From positions 220,608-284,607 of the forward strand of contig NZ_LBMK01000009.1 of assembly GCF_001005295.1 (NCBI RefSeq): DNA of 64,000 nucleotides, given 5' to 3'. The notes under the pieces were generated by a model. The model had not been told where the DNA came from. It ran no database searches and saw nothing but the letters and a program-made list of their open reading frames with translations. The DNA is from Streptomyces yangpuensis (lineage in GTDB: Bacteria; Actinomycetota; Actinomycetes; Streptomycetales; Streptomycetaceae). The stretch's first letter is position 1; each line of letters starts with the position of its first letter. Both the position numbers and the translations under genes were made by a program. Below are positions 7,901 to 15,962 of the stretch, in pieces.

Positions 7901-8982
7901 TTGGCACCATCCTTGACCAGTGCGGCCAGTTCGGCCAGTTCGTTGTCGATCCCGTCGGCGCCGTCGGCCGTGTCGGTCTCCTCGTCGACGACGTCGACCT
8001 GGAGGCCCTGCTCGCGCAGGAAGCCCACCGGGACGACGTTGTCCTCGTAGCGGCCGGGGAGTTCGATGCGCATGCGGCCGATGAGCCGGCCGGCGACGGT
8101 GTCCATCGCGGCGCCGAGGATCGAGATGTCGATGTTGTAGGTACGCGCGAGCTGCGAGATGACGGGCTGGGCGGCGGCCTCGCCGTGGAAGGTGACATCG
8201 ACGACCGTGCGGTCGGGGCCGGAGGCGGCGCCGGTGACCGGGAACAGCTCGCCCGCGAGCTCGGAGCCGGGGGTGGCGAGCAGTTCGGCGACGGTGCCGG
8301 ACTCCACGATCCGGCCCTTCTTCATGAGGGCGGCCGAGTCGCAGACGGTCTTGACGACGTCCATCTCGTGCGTGATGAGCAGCACGGTGAGGCCGAGCTG
8401 CTCGTTGAGGTCGCGCAGCAGCTTCAGGATGGAGCGGGTGGTCTCGGGGTCGAGGGCGCTGGTGGCCTCGTCGGAGAGCAGCACCTTGGGGTCGCCGGCC
8501 AGGGCGCGGGCGATGCCGACGCGCTGCTTCTGGCCGCCGGAGAGCTGGGTGGGGTAGGCCTTGGCCTTGTCGCCGAGGCCGACCAGGTCGAGCAGTTCGA
8601 GGGCCTTGCGGGAGCGCTCGCGGCCGGAGACGCCGAGGATCTCCAGGGGCAGCTCAATGTTGGCCTGGACAGTGCGCGAGGACAGCAGGTTGAAGTGCTG
8701 GAAGACCATGCCGATGCGGCTGCGGGCATCGCGCAGCTCCTTGCCGGCGCGGCGGCCACGGCCGGCGAGCGCCGTGAGGTCGACGCCGTCGACGTGCACG
8801 GTGCCGGTGGTGGGGCGCTCCAGCAGGTTCACGCAGCGGATCAGGGAGGACTTGCCGGCGCCGCTCTGGCCGATGACTCCGTAGACCTCGCCCTCACGGA
8901 CGTGGAGGTCGACGCCGTCCAGGGCGGTGACCTCGCGGCCACGGGACTGGTAGACCTTCGTGAGGCCCGATGTGGTGATCAC
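7897..8982 (-). CDS. metN: Methionine ABC transporter ATP-binding protein
   Basis: 361 residues from the GTG at 8982 (GGAAttcct upstream); an in-frame ATG at 9030 would add 16 residues that match nothing. Walker A GQSGAGKSS (~residue 40), signature LSGGQKQR, Walker B VLLSDEATSALDP, H-loop LLITHEMD. The C-terminal ~90 residues form the NIL domain (VDVTFHGEAAAQPVISQL, LIGRMRIELPGRYE), which in MetN senses intracellular methionine and inhibits transport. First gene of metN-metI-metQ. A short upstream frame ending exactly on the start codon (see 8979-9122) may couple to it. Confidence 0.94.
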   Translation of the reverse strand: MITTSGLTKVYQSRGREVTALDGVDLHVREGEVYGVIGQSGAGKSSLIRCVNLLERPTTGTVHVDGVDLTALAGRGRRAGKELRDARSRIGMVFQHFNLLSSRTVQANIELPLEILGVSGRERSRKALELLDLVGLGDKAKAYPTQLSGGQKQRVGIARALAGDPKVLLSDEATSALDPETTRSILKLLRDLNEQLGLTVLLITHEMDVVKTVCDSAALMKKGRIVESGTVAELLATPGSELAGELFPVTGAASGPDRTVVDVTFHGEAAAQPVISQLARTYNIDISILGAAMDTVAGRLIGRMRIELPGRYEDNVVPVGFLREQGLQVDVVDEETDTADGADGIDNELAELAALVKDGAK

Positions 8983-9122
8983 AGGAATTCCGTCGCTGTC
9001 GAGTGCGCGGCGCAGCGGAGTGCCGGGCACGGGGCATACATCTGGGACGCGATACGGGACGAACCGTCAGAAATCGTTGGCTTCGACGCGTGCGCGGGGC
9101 ATGAGTGGGCCGTGCTGTCCAT
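8979..9122 (-). other. Possible 47-codon upstream ORF overlapping the metN start
   Basis: An ATG frame on the minus strand (MDSTAHSCPAHASKPTISDG at the start) runs 47 codons and stops with TGA sharing bases with the metN GTG. Its third-position GC is lower than in neighbouring genes and no ribosome site is visible, so coding status is doubtful. The position would suit a translationally coupled leader for the methionine importer. It could equally be an untranslated leader. Confidence 0.22.
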
Positions 9123-9548
9123 CAGGTGGTGACGCACTGGCGCGGCTGGTCTCGCTTCGGGGCGCGAGGCTCAGGAAGGGGCCCTCAGAAGGCGCGCATT
9201 CGACACATACAGCGAGCACCGGGCGTCATCGTCGCCTCGGTCGCAAGGGTGCGGCTGCTCGTCGTGGTCATGGGCCCCAGTAAAGCAGACGTATCCCCTC
9301 ACCGATCAAAGCTGTCCGGATAGCGGACGAGATTCGACCGCATAGCGGACAAGACCGGTCGGTCCCGACCATCCGCCCCACCCCCCGGCCTCCCCTCCGA
9401 CCTGCGCCGACGCCGCCCCGCGGGCCCGCGCCCGGAGGGCGCCGCGGGGTCCGCCCGCAAGGGACTCTGTGGTCAAGACCACTGCCTCGGCGCGGGCCGG
9501 GAGCGGGGCGCGCGCATCGGGTCTTTCGGCCCGTAATACCCTCGCTGC
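9123..9548. other. Non-coding interval between metN leader and a divergent membrane-protein pair
   Basis: No gene supported. The stretch should hold the metNIQ promoter (minus) and the promoter of the genes from 9549 (plus). It contains a small hairpin (ctcgc/gcgag at about 9150-9170) and the paired ATAGCGGAC repeats listed separately. I could not recognise any SAM riboswitch core on either strand. Confidence 0.5.
9320..9350. repeat. Direct repeat ATAGCGGAC x2, 22 bp apart
   Basis: ATAGCGGAC occurs at 9320-9328 and 9342-9350, two helical turns apart. Each is the right half of a small palindrome (GTCCGgatagCGGAC and CCGCataGCGG). This is the layout of a two-site regulator binding region between metN and the gene at 9549. 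The regulator is unknown. Confidence 0.4.
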
Positions 9549-9917
9549 ATGCTCGACGCCCTGACGGTCGCCATCGGCGTGGCCGCACTCGCCCTCGCCG
9601 CCTGGTGCGGTTACGCCGCGCTGCGGGACCAGCCGACCAAGGACTGGCACTTCATCGGCATGGCCGTGGTGACCGTGCTGGTCCTGGCCCAGCTGGTGAT
9701 CGGCCTGGTCCAGCTGGCCAGAGGCGAGAAGCCCGACGAGGGCTCGGTGATCTTCGTGGCCTACCTGCTCGGCGCGTTCGCCGCGGTACCGGCCGCCGGG
9801 CTGCTCTCGCTGACAGAGCGGACCAAGTGGGGATCGGTGACCGTGGCCGCCGGCGCGGTGGTCCTTGCCGTCCTCGAAGTAAGGCTCTACGACATCTGGG
9901 GAACCACCGGTGCCTGA
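9549..9917 (+). CDS. Small four-helix membrane protein, unknown function
   Basis: 122 residues, four predicted membrane helices (about 5-22, 36-57, 68-88, 95-112) joined by short loops such as LRDQPTKDWH and ARGEKPDEGS. Begins MLDALTVAIGVAALALAAWC; no clear ribosome site. Its stop codon overlaps the GTG start of the next gene by 8 bases, so the two are an operon and probably a two-subunit membrane complex. I do not recognise the family. Confidence 0.75.
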   Translation: MLDALTVAIGVAALALAAWCGYAALRDQPTKDWHFIGMAVVTVLVLAQLVIGLVQLARGEKPDEGSVIFVAYLLGAFAAVPAAGLLSLTERTKWGSVTVAAGAVVLAVLEVRLYDIWGTTGA

Positions 9918-10329
9918 CGCTGACACGACGACCGCCACTCCCGCCGGGCGCCGGCGGCTGGTCTCCGGGCCCGGCCTGCTGCTGGTGTGGCTGTACGGGG
10001 TGATGGTGGTGGGCGCGGTCTCCCGCTCGGCCTTCCAGATCTCGACCGAGTTCGACCGGGCGCCGCTGCCCTACTCGCTGTCCGCGGTGGCGGCGCTGGC
10101 CTACGCGTTCATCACGTACTCCCTGGTCCGCGGCGGCGAGGCGGCGCGCAGGGCGGCGCTGGTGTGCTGCGCCGCGGAACTCGCGGGCGTGCTGACGGTG
10201 GGCACATGGACCCTGCTGCGCCCGGAGTCCTTCCCCGACACGACCGTCTGGTCGCAGTTCGGGATGGGCTACCTGTTCATCCCGGTGATCCTGCCGATCA
10301 CCGGGATGCTCTGGCTGCGCAGGCGCTGA
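9910..10329 (+). CDS. Second small membrane protein of the pair, unknown function
   Basis: 139 residues from a GTG that lies inside the end of the preceding gene. Four hydrophobic segments (about 20-38, 57-74, 84-102, 116-134) after a hydrophilic N-terminus rich in Thr/Arg (MPDADTTTATPAGRRRLVSG). The last residues LWLRRR give an inside-positive end. Coupled to the 9549 gene; no family recognised. Confidence 0.75.
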   Translation: MPDADTTTATPAGRRRLVSGPGLLLVWLYGVMVVGAVSRSAFQISTEFDRAPLPYSLSAVAALAYAFITYSLVRGGEAARRAALVCCAAELAGVLTVGTWTLLRPESFPDTTVWSQFGMGYLFIPVILPITGMLWLRRR

Positions 10330-10386
10330 GCCGTACACCGGCCCAGTTCGCCCTCGGGCTCGGCCTCAGGCTCTTCAGGCTCGGAC

Positions 10387-10893
10387 TCAGGCGCTGACCG
10401 CGAAGTCGGTCGGGTCCTTGGCTTCCTTCTCCAGGATCACCAGCTGCACGCCGTCGGACGCCGTGCGCCCGCCGACCTTGACGTAGCCGGCCTTGCGGTA
10501 GAGGCGCAGGTTGGACTCGCTCTTGTGACCGGTGTGCAGACGGAAGCGAGTGGCGGTGCCAGGGCCCGCGAGGGCCTCCTCGACCGCGCGCAGCAGGCGC
10601 GCGCCGAGCCCGTGGCCCTGCAGGCGCGGGTGGACGCAGAGCTTGGCGATCTTGGCGGTGCCCTCCTCGTCCACGCTGCCGCGAACGGTGCCGACGATCT
10701 CGTCGCCGAGCCGGGCCACCAGGACGGTGTCCTTCGCCAGCTCGCCCTTCAGGGAGTCCAGGGACTGGGTGAGCGGCTGGATGAGGTAGTTGCCGTACAA
10801 CTCGGCCTCGCGCTGGAAGGCCAGGTACTGCAATTTGAAGATCTGCTCGGCGTCCTCGGCGACCGCCGCCGAAATGGTCACGCTCATGCCCAT
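10387..10893 (-). CDS. GNAT family N-acetyltransferase
   Basis: 168 residues from the ATG at 10893, which has GGAGG nine bases upstream; a second ATG two codons later is also possible. Standard GNAT core: ISAAVAEDAEQIFKLQYLAF, DEIVGTVRGSVDEEGTAKIA, LCVHPRLQGHGLGARLL (acetyl-CoA pyrophosphate loop RxxGxG/A as RLQGHGLGA) and SNLRLYRKAGYVKVG. The substrate is not evident. Converges on the membrane-protein pair; the sigma-factor gene lies 37 bases upstream on the same strand. Confidence 0.85.
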   Translation of the reverse strand: MGMSVTISAAVAEDAEQIFKLQYLAFQREAELYGNYLIQPLTQSLDSLKGELAKDTVLVARLGDEIVGTVRGSVDEEGTAKIAKLCVHPRLQGHGLGARLLRAVEEALAGPGTATRFRLHTGHKSESNLRLYRKAGYVKVGGRTASDGVQLVILEKEAKDPTDFAVSA

Positions 10894-10930
10894 GTGCGCA
10901 TGCCTCCAGCTCACCTGGTAGCCCGTTGGT

Positions 10931-11518
10931 CTACCGCTCCCTTCCCCGAAGGCCAGGAGCCGCAACCTCTGCCGCGAGCATTCTGCGCAGACATCCCAGG
11001 CAACGGGAACGTACGGGCCCTAAACTTCCTTGTGAGATACCCAACTCTCCTGCGATTTCACGGTATGTGAGGTCTCTGGGCGAAAGAAGTGCCCGCATCA
11101 GCTCGGGACAGCGCCCGGGCAACCGGGCGACGGCCGATCGGAGTGCGCGGTTCTCCTCCCCGTGCAGCAGGGCGTCTTCGGGCGCCGGCCCGGAGGCGGC
11201 GCCGGTCCGCGGGCCGCCGTCCGTGAAGCGGCGCCGGCGGGCGTCCGCGGGGGTGCGGCGGTGGTCGTAGGGGATCTCGCGCTGCGCCCGGCGCCGGGCG
11301 AGCCGGGCCTCGGCCCGTACCGCACGGCGCAGCCAGCGGGCCGGCTCGGCCGGGTCTGCGGGGTCGGGGGCGCGCCGGCCGCTCTCCAGCAGCCTGACCC
11401 AGACGGCCTGTTCGAGGTCGGCCGCGTCCATTCCGGCGGCCGGGGCCTCCGCCGCCGCCTCGGCGGAGAGCAGCGGGCCCAGTTCGTTCACGAGGGCGGG
11501 GTCCTTCAGCAGGTCCAT
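10931..11518 (-). CDS. Small sigma-70 family factor
   Basis: 195 residues. The C-terminal part is a sigma region 4 helix-turn-helix: LPGRCPELMRALLSPRDLTY then REIAGELGISQGSLGPVRSR and CLGCLRRML. The N-terminal part (PLLSAEAAAEAPAAGMDAADLEQAVWVRLLE, ARWLRRAVRAEARLARRRAQ) resembles a short region 2. ECF-like in size but with no anti-sigma factor gene beside it. Charged linker around residues 85-120 (DHRRTPADARRRRFTDGGP). It probably directs RNA polymerase to a small regulon that cannot be named here. Confidence 0.82.
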   Translation of the reverse strand: MDLLKDPALVNELGPLLSAEAAAEAPAAGMDAADLEQAVWVRLLESGRRAPDPADPAEPARWLRRAVRAEARLARRRAQREIPYDHRRTPADARRRRFTDGGPRTGAASGPAPEDALLHGEENRALRSAVARLPGRCPELMRALLSPRDLTYREIAGELGISQGSLGPVRSRCLGCLRRMLAAEVAAPGLRGRER

Positions 11519-11591
11519 GCCGAGCGGGACGAGTGGGCCGGGCCCGGCGGTTTCCCCGCCCGGCGGGGCCCACTCGTTCGGGAAGCGGCGC

Positions 11592-12788
11592 TCAGCGGTT
11601 GACGGGGCGCCGGCCCGGGCGGAAGGCCTCGGCGGCGAGCAGTCCGGTGTCCGGGTTGTCAGTGAAGATCCCGTCGATGCCCTGCTCGAAGTAGGTACGG
11701 AAGGCGCCGAGGGCGTCCCCGTACGCGGCCGGGTCCGTACCCCTGCGGTATTCGGCGGGCAGGAAGCTGTTCTCGTTGCGGGCGGTGTAGGGGTGCAGCA
11801 GCAGGCCGCGGGCGTGGGCGTCCTTCACCAGGGTGGTGGGGGTGCCGAGCCGGCCGGCCGCGTCGCGCGGGATGATCAGGTCCATCGTGGGGCCGATGCC
11901 CTGGGCGAAGCCGGCGATCCACGTGAGGCCCTCGGGCTTGACCAGGTCGGCGACGGTGCGCGGGTCCCCCGCCTGTTCGAAGTCCCAGGGGCGGGTGCCC
12001 GCGGCGGAGAGCAGGACGACGCGGGGCGCGGAGACCAGCCGGGAGAGCCGCTGGATGCTGGAGGGCTCGAAGGACTGGAGGAAGACGGCGGCGTCCCGGC
12101 CGTCGCGGCGGTACCGGCGCAGCAGCCGGGCGAGGGGCTCCTCCAGACCGAGGCCCAGGCTCCGGAAGTAGCTGGGGTGCTTGGTCTCGACGTGCAGCCA
12201 GATCTGCTCGCCGCGCCGCCTGCCCTCGCGGTCGGCCCAGCGGAGCACCTCTTCGAAGGTGGGGACCGCCCACTGGCCGTCGTAGAGCGTGTTGCGCTGG
12301 CGGACTGCGGGGATACGTTCCTTCGCGCGCAGGGTCTTCAGCTCGGCGAGGGTGAAGTCCTCGGTGAACCAGCCGGTGACCTGGACCCCGTCGACGGACT
12401 TGGTGGTACGCCGGGAGGCGAACTCGCGGTGGTCGGCGACGTCGGTGGTCCCGCCGATCTCGTTCTCGTGGCGGCACACCAGGTGGCCGTCCCGGGTGGG
12501 GACCAGGTCCTGCTCGACGACGTCCGCGCCCAGGTCGAGGGCCAGCTGGTAGGAGCCGAGCGTGTGCTCCGGCCGGTAGCCGCTGGCGCCGCGGTGGCCG
12601 ATGACCGTGGGGTACGGCAGGCCCCGGAAGCCGCCGTCGCCGTGCCCGCCGCCCGCGGCGGACTGCGAAGACGCCGAGGACGCCCCCGCCGCGGACGCCG
12701 TTCCCGCCGCGAGGCCGGTGATCCCCGTCCCCGCCGCCAGGACCGCCGCTCCCAGGACCGTGCGCCGCGCTGCCCCACCCTGCGTCAT
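11592..12788 (-). CDS. Secreted glycerophosphodiester phosphodiesterase
   Basis: 398 residues from the ATG at 12788 (GAGGAG eight bases upstream; the longer frame to 12896 has none). Twin-arginine-type signal: GGAARRTVLGAAVLAAG, then an AxA site. The GDPD domain follows: VIGHRGASGYRPEHTLGSY (catalytic His/Arg and Glu), EQDLVPTRDGHLVCRHEN, WLHVETKHPSYF, GIFTDNPDTG. The enzyme splits glycerophosphodiesters to glycerol 3-phosphate and an alcohol outside the cell, for phosphate and carbon scavenging. The 262 bases upstream to the PlsC gene hold both divergent promoters. The family is secure, the substrate range is inferred. Confidence 0.9.
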   Translation of the reverse strand: MTQGGAARRTVLGAAVLAAGTGITGLAAGTASAAGASSASSQSAAGGGHGDGGFRGLPYPTVIGHRGASGYRPEHTLGSYQLALDLGADVVEQDLVPTRDGHLVCRHENEIGGTTDVADHREFASRRTTKSVDGVQVTGWFTEDFTLAELKTLRAKERIPAVRQRNTLYDGQWAVPTFEEVLRWADREGRRRGEQIWLHVETKHPSYFRSLGLGLEEPLARLLRRYRRDGRDAAVFLQSFEPSSIQRLSRLVSAPRVVLLSAAGTRPWDFEQAGDPRTVADLVKPEGLTWIAGFAQGIGPTMDLIIPRDAAGRLGTPTTLVKDAHARGLLLHPYTARNENSFLPAEYRRGTDPAAYGDALGAFRTYFEQGIDGIFTDNPDTGLLAAEAFRPGRRPVNR

Positions 12789-13050
12789 GACTGCCACTCC
12801 TCGTCGTGAAGGCCGTAAGGCCGTGGCCGTGAAGGCCGTGATCGGCGTGCCGATGGTAGGCAAAGGGGGTGGCCGCAGGGGGTGCCTCTCAGGCACAGCC
12901 GGGGAACTTGGCGAAAACGCGCGTCAACATTACGTATCCGACACGTGAACCCGATGTGCGCTCGGAGCTGACCCGCGAGTATCGTCCTCACCTGCGCTAC
13001 CGCCGCGTGGTGGGTGCGCGAGCCGCTTTTCGATGCCGGAGGGGCCCACG

Positions 13051-13722
13051 TTGTTCCGTACGAAGCTCATCAAAGCCACTGTCGGACCGGTCATGCGCAC
13101 GATGTTCCGCACCCGCGTGGAGGGCGTCGAGAACATCCCCGGGTCCGGGCCGGTGATTCTGGCGGGCAACCACCTCACCTTCATCGACTCCATGATCCTG
13201 CCGCTGGTGTGCGACCGCACGGTCCACTTCATCGGCAAGGACGAGTACGTGACCGGCAAGGGGCTCAAGGGCCGGCTCATGGCGTGGTTCTTCACCGGCT
13301 CCGGCATGATCCCCGTCGACCGTGACGGCGCCAACGGCGGGGTCGCGGCCCTGATGACCGGCCGCAGGATCCTCGAAGAGGGCAAGATCTTCGGCATCTA
13401 CCCCGAGGGCACCCGCTCCCCCGACGGCCGGCTCTACCGCGGCCGCACCGGCATCGCCCGCCTCACCCTGATGACCGGTGCCCCCGTGGTGCCGTTCGCG
13501 ATGATCGGCACCGACAAGCTCCAGCCCGGCGGCGCCGGCATGCCGCGTCCGGGCCGGGTCACCGTCCGCTTCGGCGAGCCGATGGAGTTCTCCCGCTACG
13601 AGGGCATGGACCGCGACCGGTACGTGCTGCGGGCCGTCACCGACTCGGTGATGGCCGAGGTCATGCGGCTCTCGGGCCAGGAGTACGTCGACATGTACGC
13701 GACCAAGGCGAAGGCTGCCTAG
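13051..13722 (+). CDS. plsC: 1-acyl-sn-glycerol-3-phosphate acyltransferase-like protein
   Basis: I chose the TTG at 13051 because GGAGG lies eight bases ahead; an in-frame ATG at 13033 has no ribosome site. 223 residues. Acyltransferase motif I NHLTFIDS (His and Asp of HX4D), motif II VDRDGANGG, motif III YPEGTRSPDG, motif IV PVVPFAMIG. It transfers an acyl chain to lysophosphatidate at the membrane in phospholipid synthesis. It has no strong membrane helix, as in many actinobacterial members. Ends inside a hairpin that covers its stop codon. Confidence 0.88.
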   Translation: MFRTKLIKATVGPVMRTMFRTRVEGVENIPGSGPVILAGNHLTFIDSMILPLVCDRTVHFIGKDEYVTGKGLKGRLMAWFFTGSGMIPVDRDGANGGVAALMTGRRILEEGKIFGIYPEGTRSPDGRLYRGRTGIARLTLMTGAPVVPFAMIGTDKLQPGGAGMPRPGRVTVRFGEPMEFSRYEGMDRDRYVLRAVTDSVMAEVMRLSGQEYVDMYATKAKAA

Positions 13723-13729
13723 CCTTCGC
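13708..13729 (+). terminator. Stem-loop spanning the plsC stop codon
   Basis: Nine-base arms gcgaaggct and agccttcgc with loop gcct; the TAG stop lies in the stem. Likely the plsC terminator. Confidence 0.55.
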
Positions 13730-13732
13730 GTT

Positions 13733-13779
13733 TCCCGTGGTCCGCTCGGGTCCCGTGGTCCGCTCGGGTCCCGCGGTCC
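13733..13779. repeat. 18-bp tandem repeat between convergent genes
   Basis: Unit tcccgtggtccgctcggg at 13733-13750 and 13751-13768, then a partial third copy. Lies between the ends of plsC (plus) and the beta-helix protein (minus). Confidence 0.8.
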
Positions 13780-13797
13780 CCGCAGTTTCCGCGGTCC

Positions 13798-15273
13798 TCA
13801 CTGGCGCCGCAGTGACCGGCTGACGCCCGCCGCCGTCGTGGTGGCCAGGATCCAGCCGGTCACGATCAGCAGGTACGACAGCCACTGGTGCCAGCCGCTC
13901 GGCGCGAAGGCCTGTTCCTGGCCGAAACCGATGATCGGCAGCATCAGGTCGATGGTGTAGAAAACGGCGTTGAAGTCGGGCGCCTCGCCCTGCTTGAGCG
14001 GGCGCGGGGGCTGGAGCGCGAACGCGATCGCCCCGGTGAGCAGCAGCGCCGTCAGCCAGCCCGCCGCGCGCAGCGGCCGGAAGCCGTAGCCGACGGTCGC
14101 GTCCTGGAGGAGCCCCCACAGGCGGGTGTGCCGGGGCAGTGTGCGGCGGTGCCGGCGCAGCTTGGCGAGCATGACCGTACGGGCCGCCTCCTCGTCGCCC
14201 GCGGTGCGGTAGGCCGCTGCCAGCTGCTCGTACGGGTACGGGAGGTATCCGGGCTCGCCGGTCTCCAGCGCGGCCAGCCGCTCCTCGGCGGGCAGGTGGG
14301 GCCCGAGCGTGCGGTAGGTCAGGCCGTCCAGGCGCAGCGGGTCCCGCCAGGTCCCGGCCCGCATGTTCAGCAGGTCGAACTGCGAGCGCCGCAGGTTCAC
14401 GGTGCCGCGTACGTCCTCGCAGGCGGGCAGCCACATCTCGCCGACCGTGCAGCTGGAGGCGCGCAGGGCGATGCCGCCCGGATTGTCGAGGACGGCGCGG
14501 GCGAGGTTGAGGCGGCCGGGTATCCGGGAGCCGGTGAGGTTGAGGCGGCCCTGGGTCCGGGCCCGCGCAACGTGGAGGTTGCTGCCGACCGTGAGGCTCT
14601 CGGCCTGGAGGGCGGTGCCGTCCGGAGCGAGCAGGTGGGCGTTGTCCAGGTTGATCTGGCCGCCGACGACGGCTCCGTTGAGGCGGAGCTGGCCGTGGAC
14701 GGTCAGGTCGTTGGCGATGATGTCGGTGCCGATCTCGACGTGGTTGAGCTGGAGCGGCGGCTCGTCCGCCTCCTCGCCCGTCGCGGGTCCGACGACCGCG
14801 CCCTGCAGGAAGAGGCCGCCGGATATCCTGGCGCCCTGGAGCCGGACGGGGCCGCTGATGCGGCAGCAGGAGAGCCGCAGGACGACGTCGACGCGCAGGG
14901 TGGCCGCGGTCAGGCCGGGCAGGGTCGAGTAGCCGAGGACGAGGGCCTTCAGCTGGGCGCCGTACAGGAGCGGTTTGCGTTCGAACCAGCAGTCGCGCAT
15001 CCGGATGGGGTGGTCGACCACCGCGTAGCGCAGGTCGAGCTTGCCGACGATCCTCGCGCCCTTGATCTTGAGCCCTGCGACCCGGCCCTCCACGGCGGGG
15101 GCGGCGCCCAGCAGCAGGGCCCGCAGGAACTCGGCCCGCAGCGTGCGGTCGGGGCCCCAGCCGGCTCCGTCCACGGAGCTGTCCTCGGGATGCTCCCGGA
15201 AGTCGACTCCGTCGCCGCGCGGGAAGGCCTCCCATACGCGGCGCTCGGCCGGGGTCAGATCGTTGATCTCCAT
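13798..15273 (-). CDS. Membrane-associated beta-helix-like protein (often labelled oxidoreductase), unknown function
   Basis: 491 residues. Residues ~55-310 are short repeats built around hydrophobic/Gly/Arg strands (GLKIKGARIVGKLDLRYA, ISGPVRLQGARISGGLFLQG, VHGQLRLNGAVVGGQINLDN, GRLNLTGSRIPGRLNLAR), typical of a right-handed coil of pentapeptide-repeat or bactofilin type. Residues ~320-385 are an Arg-rich segment with YLPYPYEQLAAAYRTAGDEE. Two membrane helices end the chain (~400-415 and ~465-485) around a periplasmic loop. Homologues in Streptomyces are annotated as membrane-associated oxidoreductases from memory, but I see no nucleotide-binding or redox motif. A scaffold role is as likely. 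Confidence 0.75.
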   Translation of the reverse strand: MEINDLTPAERRVWEAFPRGDGVDFREHPEDSSVDGAGWGPDRTLRAEFLRALLLGAAPAVEGRVAGLKIKGARIVGKLDLRYAVVDHPIRMRDCWFERKPLLYGAQLKALVLGYSTLPGLTAATLRVDVVLRLSCCRISGPVRLQGARISGGLFLQGAVVGPATGEEADEPPLQLNHVEIGTDIIANDLTVHGQLRLNGAVVGGQINLDNAHLLAPDGTALQAESLTVGSNLHVARARTQGRLNLTGSRIPGRLNLARAVLDNPGGIALRASSCTVGEMWLPACEDVRGTVNLRRSQFDLLNMRAGTWRDPLRLDGLTYRTLGPHLPAEERLAALETGEPGYLPYPYEQLAAAYRTAGDEEAARTVMLAKLRRHRRTLPRHTRLWGLLQDATVGYGFRPLRAAGWLTALLLTGAIAFALQPPRPLKQGEAPDFNAVFYTIDLMLPIIGFGQEQAFAPSGWHQWLSYLLIVTGWILATTTAAGVSRSLRRQ

Positions 15274-15423
15274 CGCGGGGATGGTGTCCCGGAGTTCGAC
15301 GGACTGTCAACTCGTCCCGGGAACCCGGCCCTTGGCCCGGAGGCGCGGCCGGCGGGCTCGTCAGGCGCCGGATCGTGCGGACGGGGGGCGGTGGCGGAGT
15401 CCGCCACCGCCCCCCGTCGCCTT

Positions 15424-15723
15424 CTAGTACGAGAGGTCCTTCTGCTCCGTGATCAGGCGGCCGGCGATGTGCAGGTTGCCGTCGGAGTCGAGCACCGCGA
15501 TGACCTTCTTCGTGGATCCGTGGTGGGTCGTGAAGTAGATCTTGTCCGCTTCCTGCGAGGTGGAGTAGTTCGTGTTCACCGACAACTCGATGCTCACCGG
15601 TGAGCTGATGAGCACGTCCTTCTTGGGCGAGTTCGGATAGACCTGGTTCGGCCGCAGCTTGATGCGGCCGTGGGTGTCGCCCTCGTCCCAGTCCGACGCC
15701 AGTCCAAGATCGATATCGGGCAT
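15424..15723 (-). CDS. Small conserved Streptomyces protein, unknown function
   Basis: 99 residues from the ATG at 15723, with GGAGGGG upstream; the frame extends to 15813 but without a ribosome site. Begins MPDIDLGLASDWDEGDTHGR and contains VYPNSPKKDVLISSPVSIEL and YFTTHHGSTKKVIAVLDSDG. Predicted mostly beta; no signal peptide or membrane segment. Base composition is visibly less GC-rich than its neighbours, and Lys, Asn, Ser and Thr are frequent. It resembles what I remember as the DUF6342 family, but this is uncertain. It stands alone, with long non-coding flanks of 150 and 239 bases. Confidence 0.7.
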   Translation of the reverse strand: MPDIDLGLASDWDEGDTHGRIKLRPNQVYPNSPKKDVLISSPVSIELSVNTNYSTSQEADKIYFTTHHGSTKKVIAVLDSDGNLHIAGRLITEQKDLSY

Positions 15724-15941
15724 GTGCCTTCCCCTCCAGTTCGGGCGGACCGCTGCCCCTCCCGCGGATCTCCAGCCATGTCGGTCCATGTCTGCAGCCC
15801 GGATCGGACGCACCCCGCTCCCCCAGCGAAAAAGAACCTTCCAGCCGGGTGCGTCGCACCGCTTCCCGGCCAGATCGAGAAACTACACGGCTCATTCACC
15901 TGATGAGGGGCAATCGGCCTGGATGGCGGCAAAAGGCCGAA

Positions 15942-15960
15942 ACATCTTCAGATGTCTGAA
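15942..15960. repeat. Two overlapping perfect palindromes upstream of the small conserved gene
   Basis: ACATCTTCAGATGT (15942-15955) overlaps TTCAGATGTCTGAA (15947-15960), just past the MFS stop and ~220 bases upstream of the small gene. They are mutually exclusive hairpins or an operator. The rest of 15724-15962 shows no gene. Confidence 0.45.
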
Positions 15961-15962
15961 TA

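Noticed and set aside
8983..9300. SAM riboswitch upstream of metN
   Set aside because: ATGAGTGGGC at ~9100 recalls part of the SAM-IV core but is on the wrong strand, and no complete core is visible.
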